Shown in pieces: positions 13,696 through 20,646 of a DNA stretch of 30,042 nucleotides. Numbering within the stretch: position 1 is the stretch's first letter; every line of letters begins with the position of its first letter. The DNA lies in the NCBI RefSeq assembly GCF_003721225.1, contig NZ_RIZI01000168.1:1-30042 (forward strand), read 5' to 3'. A program made the translations under genes and the position numbers. The notes beneath the pieces were generated by a model that had not been told where the DNA came from, searched no databases, and saw only the letters and a list, made by a program, of their open reading frames with translations. The stretch comes from Acidithiobacillus sulfuriphilus. Lineage in GTDB: Bacteria > Pseudomonadota > Gammaproteobacteria > Acidithiobacillales > Acidithiobacillaceae.

Positions 13696-15936
13696 TTAGA
13701 AGGAATAGCTCAGGCTGGCGTTCACCGAGCGCCCGGGACCGGGGAGGGGGACGCCGGGGAGCATGGGCCGTTGCCCGAGATAAACCCCGCCCAGAGGTTC
13801 CTGATAAAACTGGTTGAGGATATTTTCCAGGGCGAGGCTGGCCTGCCAGCGGTCGCTGGTGTAAGTCGTCCGCAGGTTGAGCAGGCCGTAGCCGGCGGTA
13901 CGGGGCTCGTTGCGCACCGTATCCACCCGGGTTTTGCTCGTCACCAGGACCGCTTCGATGCGATTCCGCCAATGCCCCCACTCCTGCACTAGAGCGGTAC
14001 GCAGATAGGCGGGCATCATGTGGTAGAGGGGTACATCGAGGCTGAGGTTGTCCCCGCGTACATAAGCCGCGTTGCTTTCCCAATGGAAGTCGCCAGCGTG
14101 CCGGGTCTGCGCCAAGCGGACCTTGCCGCTCAGATCGATACCCCAGAGGCGGGCGGTCTGGTTGGTAAACTGGAGATAGACGAAACCCGAAGTCGCGTTG
14201 AGATTGGCGAGGGTGCAGGCCCCGCCCTGGGCCACTGGGCAGCGCGTGGCGCCGATGTAATTTTGGATATAGGTGAAATACGGGGTGACCTGCACTTGCC
14301 AGACCTTTGGGTCCGGGGCGTGGAAGGCGGCGCTGAGGCTCAGGGTGTTGGCGATTTGCGGCCGGAGATCGGGGTTGCCGATGTAGCCGTTGCCGTCGCC
14401 GAACCAGCCGTTCATGGTCATGGCCATGGGATTATCGGACCAGGCGTAGCGTTCGTACAGGTTGGGGGACTGGGCCTTGCGCGAGAAACCGAAGCTGAAT
14501 TTGCTCTGGTCACTGGGCGTATAGCTGAGCATGGCGGTGAAATCCCAGTTGGCGTCCACCCGGCGCCGGTCCAGGGCGTTGAAGCGGCCCGGCAGGGAGG
14601 CGGGATTGCCGGGGTTGCCATACATCATGGCGTTGTACCCCTGCACATCGCCGCTGTTCATCTGCACCACGTCCAGGCGCAATCCCAGCAGGGAGGTCCA
14701 CTGGGGGTTCCAATGCCGCTCCCATTCGCTGAAGAGGTCGTAGCGATCCCGCCGGCCGTCGTGGATATTCCAGAAGATAGCGGGTCCCATCATGCCCATC
14801 ATGGGGCTCGCCGGCGGCCACCAGTCGTTGAGGCGGTAATGTTGATAGCCGGCGCCTAATCGCAGGGTATCATTTGAACCTAAAAATAGATTAAGTTTAG
14901 ACCGGAGGCCATTATTAACGGCGTCCGTGTCCATAGGCATGCCCAAGGCGGCGCCACGCATCTTGTCGGCGAGGAAATTCATGCTGTGCTGGATATGCTG
15001 GTTGTACAGCCGTACATCCCAGTTCCCCCAGCGGAATTTACCCAGGTAGTGGAGGTTGATGCCTATGCTCTGGTTTTTGGTCATATCCATGCGCGCGTTG
15101 GGGAAGCCCTGATAGGGAATGTTCTGATAGTCCAGCCGCACATCCACGAGTTGTCCATCCCGGTGGTAGGCGGCGGTGAGGGACTGATATTCCGCTCGAT
15201 ACAGAGAGGAACCCACCACATCCCCGTCGATGCCGTTGGCCGGGGCCTTGAAGGCCTTGGCGGCACGGTAATCGCCGGACTGTACCACGGAGCCGCTGTA
15301 GTTGAGGCTGAATTCCGGGGTGGCGGCGGTGGCGGAGAGATTGGCGCCGCGAACGCTGCCGTTGCTCTGGAAAAAGGTGCCGATCCGCCCGGTGCTCAGG
15401 AATTTTTGGCCAGGGGCGGCAAAAACGGGTGCGGGGGAGTGTATCTCGATGCTCCCGCCGATGGCGTCGCCCCCCACACTCACCGGTACCACCGTGGGAT
15501 AGACGACGATCCGCCCGACCTGGGCGGGAGAGAGGGTGGACAGGGGCGGGTTCATGTGGTTGGCGCAAGCGGAAAGGATGTCCATGCCGTTGATTTGGAT
15601 ATGGAGCTGATCGTCCGCCAGGCCATCCAGGACGGGCAGCCCCGAGACGCCGCCCGCGGCCGCCACCGTTGCGCCGGGCAGCGCTTCCAGGAGTCGCGCC
15701 GTGTCGGTGGCGCTGTCGCGGGTACCATCGTGGACCCAGGGAACCAGGGTGGCGCCCAAAGAGGGAAGTTCGTCGCTGCGCAGGCTGGGGATGGTGACCT
15801 CCACTTGCAGGGGTTGCACGGTCTTGGCGGGTAGCTGATCGCCCCCGCTCGCGCTGGGCGCCGCTGCCAAGCTGGGCATCATGCGCCAAGATAAAATCAC
15901 CACCGCCGCCGAAAGGACCAATGTTTTTCGTGCCAT
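13696..15936 (-). CDS. oprC: TonB-dependent copper receptor, OprC/NosA-like
   Basis: A 746-residue outer-membrane receptor with a signal peptide (residues 1-26), a plug domain, a TonB barrel and a terminal SLSYSF. The plug contains ACANHMNPPLSTLSPAQVGRI, with Cys124-x3-Met128, and the barrel contains HSM at 317-319. OprC of Pseudomonas aeruginosa binds copper through a CxxxM-HxM site, and both elements are in the expected order here. Met-rich loops (SPMMGMMGP, NPMAMTMNG, GMPMDTD) fit a copper ligand. The start at 15936 has a GGAG site. It is divergent from the mer operon and convergent with the ABC operon. A ~50-bp AT-rich patch near 14870-14920 stands out in an otherwise GC-rich gene. Copper as substrate is inferred from motif similarity. 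Confidence 0.85.
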   Translation of the reverse strand: MARKTLVLSAAVVILSWRMMPSLAAAPSASGGDQLPAKTVQPLQVEVTIPSLRSDELPSLGATLVPWVHDGTRDSATDTARLLEALPGATVAAAGGVSGLPVLDGLADDQLHIQINGMDILSACANHMNPPLSTLSPAQVGRIVVYPTVVPVSVGGDAIGGSIEIHSPAPVFAAPGQKFLSTGRIGTFFQSNGSVRGANLSATAATPEFSLNYSGSVVQSGDYRAAKAFKAPANGIDGDVVGSSLYRAEYQSLTAAYHRDGQLVDVRLDYQNIPYQGFPNARMDMTKNQSIGINLHYLGKFRWGNWDVRLYNQHIQHSMNFLADKMRGAALGMPMDTDAVNNGLRSKLNLFLGSNDTLRLGAGYQHYRLNDWWPPASPMMGMMGPAIFWNIHDGRRDRYDLFSEWERHWNPQWTSLLGLRLDVVQMNSGDVQGYNAMMYGNPGNPASLPGRFNALDRRRVDANWDFTAMLSYTPSDQSKFSFGFSRKAQSPNLYERYAWSDNPMAMTMNGWFGDGNGYIGNPDLRPQIANTLSLSAAFHAPDPKVWQVQVTPYFTYIQNYIGATRCPVAQGGACTLANLNATSGFVYLQFTNQTARLWGIDLSGKVRLAQTRHAGDFHWESNAAYVRGDNLSLDVPLYHMMPAYLRTALVQEWGHWRNRIEAVLVTSKTRVDTVRNEPRTAGYGLLNLRTTYTSDRWQASLALENILNQFYQEPLGGVYLGQRPMLPGVPLPGPGRSVNASLSYSF

Positions 15937-16097
15937 GCCGTCGCTCCACTCGTTTTTTGGAATGATGCGCCGACAATAAACGGCGGCGTGGCAGATTTCA
16001 AATAACCGTATTAAAACATTAACATTTTATAAAATAACGTGGTGCGGCGCGCGGCTGACGAGTTGGAAGATCGCCTGCAGATTTTGGCCGCAAGGTC
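15937..16097. promoter_or_regulatory. Divergent oprC/mer intergenic region
   Basis: A short region between oprC and the mer promoter. A very AT-rich core at 16000-16040 (CATTAACATTTTATAAAAT) probably holds the minus-strand oprC promoter; I cannot fix the -35/-10 pair. No gene is seen. Confidence 0.35.
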
Positions 16098-16129
16098 TTG
16101 ACACCGTACCGCGGTACGCTATTTACACT
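16098..16129 (+). promoter_or_regulatory. MerR-type promoter/operator of merTPA
   Basis: A consensus -35 TTGACA (16098-16103) and a -10 like TACACT (16124-16129) are separated by about 20 bp, longer than the usual 17. The perfect 14-bp palindrome CGTACCGCGGTACG (16105-16118) fills the spacer. Over-long spacers with a central dyad, here carrying the GTAC halves of known mer operators, are the mark of MerR-activated promoters. MerR is encoded downstream at 18761. Confidence 0.8.
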
Positions 16130-16174
16130 GCTTCCATCCGATGACGGAGGGCATCAGATTCAGGAGGTGTTTTC

Positions 16175-16570
16175 ATGGAGAATCGGCAATTGGATGGGGC
16201 GGGATGCACGGTGAGCACTACCCCACCGCCCAAGCCCAGTGGTTTGTGGGGCGTAGGGATGGCGGTGGTGCTGGGAATTTTCGCTTCTTTGTGCTGTATA
16301 GGCCCTTTGTTGCTCATTTTTGCGGGCATCGGCGGGGCGTGGATGGCCAACTTGCGGATTCTCGACCCCTATGCCTCCTACCTGGACATCATTGCCCTCC
16401 TGTTTCTGGGATATGCCCATATTCAGAATATGCGGGAGCGTAAAGCGGCCGCATGTGGCAGTTGCGCGCCAATGGGGGGATGGAAACCCCCGCTATTATG
16501 GGTCGGGACCGTTCTGGTGCTGATCGCCCTGGCCCTTCCCCACATTTTGCCCGGATTGTTGATGCCGTAA
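16175..16570 (+). CDS. merT: Mercuric ion transport protein MerT
   Basis: A 131-residue inner-membrane protein with three hydrophobic segments. Helix 1 contains the vicinal Cys pair in ASLCCIGPLLL, which takes Hg(II) from MerP; a second pair, CGSC, lies in the cytoplasmic loop. The GAWMANLRILDPY segment matches the GAWIGNLAVLEPY region of Tn501 MerT. The start follows a CAGGAGGTG site. It is the first gene of the operon, 46 nt after the -10. It delivers Hg(II) inward for reduction by MerA. The N-terminus is about 15 residues longer than Tn501 MerT. Confidence 0.95.
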   Translation: MENRQLDGAGCTVSTTPPPKPSGLWGVGMAVVLGIFASLCCIGPLLLIFAGIGGAWMANLRILDPYASYLDIIALLFLGYAHIQNMRERKAAACGSCAPMGGWKPPLLWVGTVLVLIALALPHILPGLLMP

Positions 16571-16601
16571 TTGCTCTGCCATTAAAAAGGAGTTTCATCA
16601 A

Positions 16602-16958
16602 ATGAATGTTAAAACATTATGTGCAAAAGTAGGGATGTTTTCCGGAGCTGTTGCGCTCCTCGCCGGTGGCATGGCCATGGCCTCGGTTGATGCCGCCAGC
16701 GCCCCCCTGCCCGTCGCCGCCAAATCCGCAACGGCGACGACAGTGTTCAAGGTGCCCAGCATGAGCTGTGGCGACAAGGCCTGTGAAACGGCCATCTACA
16801 TCGCCCTGCACCGCCTGAAGGGGGTGGAAAAGATCCGGATCGACGACATGGCCCGGACGGTAACGGTCACCTACGATCCGAAGGACGTCAACGCGGCTAC
16901 CATGTTGCAGACGATGAAGGGCATCGGTTATCCCGCTTCGGTGCAGCAATCCGGTTAA
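16602..16958 (+). CDS. merP: Periplasmic mercury-binding protein MerP, variant metal loop
   Basis: A 118-residue protein with a signal peptide (about residues 1-32) and one heavy-metal-associated (HMA) domain. The usual MerP loop GMTCAAC (Cys-x2-Cys) is here SMSCGDKAC, with four residues between the cysteines. The rest of the ferredoxin-like fold is kept (LHRLKGVEKIRIDDMARTVTVTYDP). The start has an AAAGGAG site, 31 nt after merT and 43 nt before merA. It passes Hg(II) to MerT in the periplasm. The altered loop could change metal geometry or selectivity. Confidence 0.92.
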   Translation: MNVKTLCAKVGMFSGAVALLAGGMAMASVDAASAPLPVAAKSATATTVFKVPSMSCGDKACETAIYIALHRLKGVEKIRIDDMARTVTVTYDPKDVNAATMLQTMKGIGYPASVQQSG

Positions 16959-17001
16959 GCAGCACCTGGACAAGGCCGCAGGCCGGCGAAGGAGCATGAC
17001 C

Positions 17002-18663
17002 ATGAATACGCATGTCGCGCTGAAGATTGCGGGGATGACCTGCACGCACTGCGCCTTTACGGTAGACAAAGCATTGCGCGCGGTACCGGGCGTTGTCGAT
17101 GCGGCGGTGAAATTCCCGGAAGGCAAGGCAAGGGTTACCGCCACCGGTCCTATCCCTACCGATGCCTTGATCGCTGCGGTCAACGCGGCCGGGTACGGCG
17201 CCAAACTGGCGGACATGGATCCTGCAGCGGCGGGCCGGTCCATGGCTCCTTCGCCGTCCTCCGCTGGCGTAGGCATTCACGTGGCCATCATCGGTTCCGG
17301 TTCGGCCGCCTTCGCCTGCGCCATCCGGGCCGTGGAGGGGGGTGCGCGGGTAAGCATGATCGAGTCGGGAGTCCTGGGCGGTACCTGCGTGAATGTGGGG
17401 TGCGTCCCCTCCAAGATCTTCATCCGCGCGGCACAGATGGCCCATTGGCAGCGTGCCCACCCCTTTCCCGGCCTCGGTCATAGCCAGCCGACGGTGAATC
17501 GGACAGCGTTGCTGGCACAACAGCAAGGCCGCGTCGAGGAACTGCGTCATGGCAAGTACGCCCATGTGCTGGCCTCCCATCCCGACATTACGTTTTTTCA
17601 GGGCCGCGCCCGCTTCCATGACCGGAACACCCTCGTTGTGCATGCCGCGGATGGCGGGCAGCAAAGGATCACCGCCGACCGATTCCTCATCGCCACGGGT
17701 GCCCATCCCCATCGCCCCGCCATCCCTGGTCTCGAAAAAACCCCTTACTGGACCTCGACGGAGGCGCTGCTGGCCGAAGATCTGCCCGCTCACCTGATCG
17801 TATTGGGGGGTTCGGTGGTCGCGGTGGAACTGGCCCAGGCTTTCCGGCGGCTGGGCGCGGAAGTGACCATCCTAGCGCGGACTACCTTGTTGTCCAAGGA
17901 CGACCCCGATTTGGGGGCAGGGCTTGAGGCCGTGTTTCGGGAAGAGGGCATGCAGGTATGGAAGCACACGTTACCGGAATCGGTGCGGTACGAAGGGGGC
18001 CTCTTCCTCGTCCAAATCGGGCAGAACACCCTCCGCAGCGACCGCCTGTTGGTGGCTACCGGCCGCGCGCCCAGTACGCAAGGCCTTGGATTGGAAGGAG
18101 TGGGTGTGTTGATGGATCGAGCAGGGGCGATCATTGTGGACGACCATCTGCGTACCAGCATCCCGCACATCTTCGCTGCAGGAGATTGCACCAATCATCC
18201 CCAATTCGTCTATGTGGCTGCTGCCGGTGGCACCCGCGCGGCGGTCAATATGCTGGGCGGCGATGACGCCCTGGACTTGCGCATCATGCCGGCCGTGGTT
18301 TTTACCGACCCTCAGGTCGCTACCGTCGGCCTCGACGAGCAGGGTGCGCAGCGCTTGGGCCTTGTTGGGGAGAGCCGCACCTTGACCCTGGACAACGTGC
18401 CACGAGCCTTGGCCAACTTCGATACGCGGGGGTTCATCAAGCTGGTGGGGGAGAGGAATACCGGCAGGTTGTTGGGCGCCCAGGTACTGGCCGCCGAGGG
18501 AGGAGAGATCATCCAGGCGGCCGCCCTGGCGATGCGTGGGGGACTCACGATACAAGACCTCGCTACCCAGCTCTTTCCCTACCTGACCATGGTGGAGGGC
18601 ATCAAATTATGCGCCCAGACCTTCACCAAGGATGTCAAAGAGCTTTCCTGCTGCGCCGGATGA
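17002..18663 (+). CDS. merA: Mercuric reductase MerA with N-terminal HMA domain
   Basis: A 553-residue flavoprotein that reduces Hg(II) to volatile Hg(0) with NADPH. An N-terminal HMA domain carries GMTCTHC (Cys14, Cys17). The disulfide-reductase core has the FAD motif IIGSGSAAFACA, the redox-active pair GTCVNVGCVPSK (Cys129, Cys134), an NAD(P) motif LGGSVVAVELA, and FAD segment FAAGDCT. The C-terminal pair in ELSCCAG delivers Hg(II) at the dimer interface. The ATG at 17002 is preferred over 16996 because the AGGAG site then lies 7 nt away rather than 1 nt. It completes the merTPA operon. Confidence 0.97.
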   Translation: MNTHVALKIAGMTCTHCAFTVDKALRAVPGVVDAAVKFPEGKARVTATGPIPTDALIAAVNAAGYGAKLADMDPAAAGRSMAPSPSSAGVGIHVAIIGSGSAAFACAIRAVEGGARVSMIESGVLGGTCVNVGCVPSKIFIRAAQMAHWQRAHPFPGLGHSQPTVNRTALLAQQQGRVEELRHGKYAHVLASHPDITFFQGRARFHDRNTLVVHAADGGQQRITADRFLIATGAHPHRPAIPGLEKTPYWTSTEALLAEDLPAHLIVLGGSVVAVELAQAFRRLGAEVTILARTTLLSKDDPDLGAGLEAVFREEGMQVWKHTLPESVRYEGGLFLVQIGQNTLRSDRLLVATGRAPSTQGLGLEGVGVLMDRAGAIIVDDHLRTSIPHIFAAGDCTNHPQFVYVAAAGGTRAAVNMLGGDDALDLRIMPAVVFTDPQVATVGLDEQGAQRLGLVGESRTLTLDNVPRALANFDTRGFIKLVGERNTGRLLGAQVLAAEGGEIIQAAALAMRGGLTIQDLATQLFPYLTMVEGIKLCAQTFTKDVKELSCCAG

Positions 18664-18760
18664 GCGGGCTCGGCGCCAGGGTTTTTCGTATTGCAGGGGG
18701 GTGCGCGCACTTATGCGGATAGCAAGCAGGGCGTCCGGGAGAGGCGAATGAGCATGAAAC

Positions 18761-19174
18761 ATGCCTGAACCAGGGATCAGCATTGGGCAGGTGGCGAAAG
18801 CCGCAGGCGTTCACGTGGAAACCATCCGTTTTTATGAGCGCCGGGGGCTCATCCTGCAACCGGAAAAGCCTCTTTACGGCATGCGCCGCTATCCACCGGA
18901 GATCGTTGCGCGCATCCGCTTCATCAAGCATGCCCAGTTGCTGGGTTTTACCCTGAGGGAGGTGCGGGAGCTACTGGGGCTGCGTATCGATAGCCCGGAC
19001 ACTTGCGCTGAGATGCAGCGCCGGGCCAAAGGAAAATTGGCCAAGGTCCAGGAAAAGATCCTCGCCCTGCGCACGATGGAAACGGTCCTGGAATCACTGG
19101 TGCATGCTTGTGAGCAACAGGATCTCGTTCATCCTGCTTGTCCCATCCTGCAGGTGATGGACGAAAACGAATGA
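18761..19174 (+). CDS. merR: Mercury-responsive regulator MerR
   Basis: A 137-residue MerR-family regulator. The winged helix spans residues 6-50 (SIGQVAKAAGVHVETIRFYE, then RRGL), followed by the dimer helix. The Hg-binding cysteines are Cys82 (DTCAEM), Cys117 (VHACEQ) and Cys127 (HPACP), matching Cys82, Cys117 and Cys126 of Tn501 MerR with one residue shift. This marks it as a mercury sensor rather than a copper, zinc or lead one. It lies 97 nt after merA on the same strand, not divergent from merT as in many mer loci. It is close to a downstream thioredoxin-like gene. It should repress and activate the promoter at 16098. Confidence 0.95.
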   Translation: MPEPGISIGQVAKAAGVHVETIRFYERRGLILQPEKPLYGMRRYPPEIVARIRFIKHAQLLGFTLREVRELLGLRIDSPDTCAEMQRRAKGKLAKVQEKILALRTMETVLESLVHACEQQDLVHPACPILQVMDENE

Positions 19175-19189
19175 CGCAAAAGGTGGATT

Positions 19190-19723
19190 ATGCGGCGAAC
19201 CATTATTTCTCTTTACCAGATGCTGGCCTGCGTCATCTTGATATTTTCTGCGCCTGGAGCGGCACAAGCCGCATCATTGCTTTCCCCGGGGCCTTTATTC
19301 TTGCCGGACCTGACCCTTCCGGACATGGCGGGCCATTCCGTGCGTTTGAAACATTTGCAGGGGCGGGTGCTGGTGGTGAATCTCTTTGCGAATTGGTGCC
19401 CCGCATGCCATCGTGAGGCCACGGGTTTTGTCCGCATTCACCGTCAGATCGGTTCGGCAGTGCGCTTTGTCGGTATTGCCATAGATGATAAGGAAGCGGC
19501 CGGGGATTTTATTCCCCGGGCGCACATCAATTATTTGGTGTTGCTGGCAGGTCGACACCCAGGCAAGGTTTTGGTCGCACTTGGCGATAAAGCGGAAATG
19601 TTGCCTTATACATTGATCGTTGCGCCGAACGGGCGCATCGTTGGGCGTCACATGGGATATTATCCAGAGAAGGAGCTGTTAAGGGATATTCATAAAATTT
19701 TACTTGATGAATCCTTAAAATGA
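19190..19723 (+). CDS. Periplasmic thioredoxin-like protein (TlpA/ResA type)
   Basis: A 177-residue protein with a signal peptide (residues 1-27, cleavage near AQA) and a thioredoxin fold. The redox motif is WCPAC (Cys70, Cys73) after LVVNLFAN, followed by FVGIAIDDKEAAGDFIPRAH and the cis-Pro region LPYTLIVAPNGRIV. This is the TlpA/AhpC-TSA group that reduces periplasmic disulfides or serves cytochrome or metal-site maturation. The ATG has an AAGGTGG site and lies 15 nt after merR, so the two are likely cotranscribed. A role in keeping periplasmic mercury or copper thiols reduced is inference. Confidence 0.88.
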   Translation: MRRTIISLYQMLACVILIFSAPGAAQAASLLSPGPLFLPDLTLPDMAGHSVRLKHLQGRVLVVNLFANWCPACHREATGFVRIHRQIGSAVRFVGIAIDDKEAAGDFIPRAHINYLVLLAGRHPGKVLVALGDKAEMLPYTLIVAPNGRIVGRHMGYYPEKELLRDIHKILLDESLK

Positions 19724-19766
19724 GCTTATGGCCACCTATCCGGACGATTACCGGTTTTTTCATGCA

Positions 19767-19793
19767 GGGATGGGACCTTGGCAGGCCCATCCC
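19767..19793. terminator. Hairpin between convergent tlpA-like and DUF2892 genes
   Basis: GGGATGGG (19767-19774) pairs with CCCATCCC (19786-19793), with an inner CCT/AGG pair. It sits in the 79-nt gap between convergent genes. The plus-strand tail is only moderately T-rich; a short TTTTTT lies just upstream at 19755-19760. A bidirectional terminator role is likely but not certain. Confidence 0.45.
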
Positions 19794-19802
19794 GATGGCT
19801 TC

Positions 19803-19994
19803 TTACTTTTTGCGCAGCGGGCAGGTGCTCAGGCCAAACAGCCTGTATGCCGGGCACCAGCCGACCAAGCCGGTCGCTAATGGGATAATGCCAATCCAGC
19901 CCCACGGAGTTTTTGGCCCAACAAATACCAAGGCGACAAGAATGCTCCCAATAACCACACGAATGATGCGATCCCAGTTCCCTTCGTTGCCCAT
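19803..19994 (-). CDS. DUF2892 small inner-membrane protein (YgaP-tail-like)
   Basis: A 63-residue protein starting MGNEGNWDRIIRVVIGS, with two hydrophobic helices and the family end GWCPAYRLFGLSTCPLRKK (two Cys-Pro elements). These DUF2892 proteins resemble the membrane part of the rhodanese YgaP and often accompany sulfur or metal genes. The ATG at 19994 is 7 nt from an AGGGGG site; an ATG at 20000 is too close. It is convergent with the TlpA-like gene. Function is unknown. Confidence 0.85.
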   Translation of the reverse strand: MGNEGNWDRIIRVVIGSILVALVFVGPKTPWGWIGIIPLATGLVGWCPAYRLFGLSTCPLRKK

Positions 19995-20071
19995 GATCAT
20001 ACCCCCTGATGGATGTCCTATTATCCAGCGTATCATACTGTAACCGATAGGACCGAGACAAAGTCACCCGA

Positions 20072-20170
20072 TTATTGGGCGGCCAGCCGTTGCAAGGCCT
20101 GGGGATCGGGAACCTCCACACGCCCCGTACCGCGGCGTACCCGGTCGCGGCTTAGGTTCCCGGGGAGTAA
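20072..20170 (-). pseudogene. Possible C-terminal remnant of a regulator-like gene
   Basis: Minus-strand reading ends ...LSRDRVRRGTGRVEVPDPQAL and a short tail before TAA at 20072. This resembles the last strand and helix of Crp/Fnr-type regulators (a basic turn, then R-x-E-V-P-D-x-x-A-L). The upstream frame has no recognisable helix-turn-helix and stops near 20275. A decayed fragment is the best guess; confidence is low. Confidence 0.22.
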
Positions 20171-20291
20171 TGGCTGATGTAAGCCGGGGGCTCCAGGGAT
20201 GGGCGACAACAGGGGGTAGCCGGATAAGCGGTTTCGGGAGCCCCCAGATCCAGGGTCTCTGGGTCCAGCGCAGATTGGTCAAGTCTTTTCC

Positions 20292-20327
20292 TATACCATA
20301 GGGTAGTATACTATAAGGCGGTATACC
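20292..20327. promoter_or_regulatory. Nested dyad over the promoter of the RcnR/CsoR-like gene
   Basis: The palindrome TAGTATACTA (20304-20313) is flanked symmetrically by TATACC (20292-20297) and GGTATA (20320-20325), each six bases from the core, giving an exact 34-bp dyad. G-tracts lie in both six-base gaps (ATAGGG, TAAGGC). A -10-like TATACT (20307-20312) lies inside. CsoR/RcnR tetramers bind such TA-flanked G-tract sites, so this is the probable autorepressing operator of the downstream pair. Confidence 0.6.
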
Positions 20328-20346
20328 GAGCCGGGGAGGGTCACCA

Positions 20347-20625
20347 ATGAGCCATACCATTGAGAAGAAGGGCAAGATCCTGCAGCGCGTTCGCCGTATC
20401 CGTGGCCAGGTGGAGGCCATTGAGCGGGCGCTGGCGGAAGAACGGAGTTGTGGTGATGTACTCCAGCAGATTGCCGCTATCCGTGGTGCGGTCAATGGCC
20501 TGATGACCGAGGTGATCGAGGATCATATCCGTTTTCATATCGTGGATCCGTCCACGGATTCCGATGTCGACCGGGCCCGGGGAGCAGCGGAGTTGATCGA
20601 GGTGATTCACAGCTATCTGAAATAA
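20347..20625 (+). CDS. Metal-sensing repressor, RcnR/CsoR/FrmR family
   Basis: A 92-residue all-helical repressor. It starts MSHTI and carries the family core LQQIAAIRGAVNGLMTEVIEDH. Candidate ligands are His3, Cys35, His60 and His64, the same set as the nickel/cobalt sensor RcnR; FrmR has a different residue at 64, and copper-type CsoR lacks the N-terminal His. Nickel or cobalt sensing is therefore favoured over copper. A GGGAGGG site precedes the start. It is 21 nt ahead of the P-type ATPase and behind a matching operator, so it should repress its own operon until metal binds. Confidence 0.9.
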   Translation: MSHTIEKKGKILQRVRRIRGQVEAIERALAEERSCGDVLQQIAAIRGAVNGLMTEVIEDHIRFHIVDPSTDSDVDRARGAAELIEVIHSYLK

Positions 20626-20646
20626 TGAAGTGGGGGAGGGTTTTTG

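Noticed and set aside
14020..15834. Long plus-strand open frames across the copper receptor gene
   Set aside because: Gly/Val-rich antisense frames caused by the high-GC codon pattern of the minus-strand receptor.
20125..20145. Second mer-operator-like GTACCGCGGCGTAC near 20128
   Set aside because: It resembles the mer palindrome but is imperfect, lacks -35/-10 elements and falls in the presumed coding remnant.
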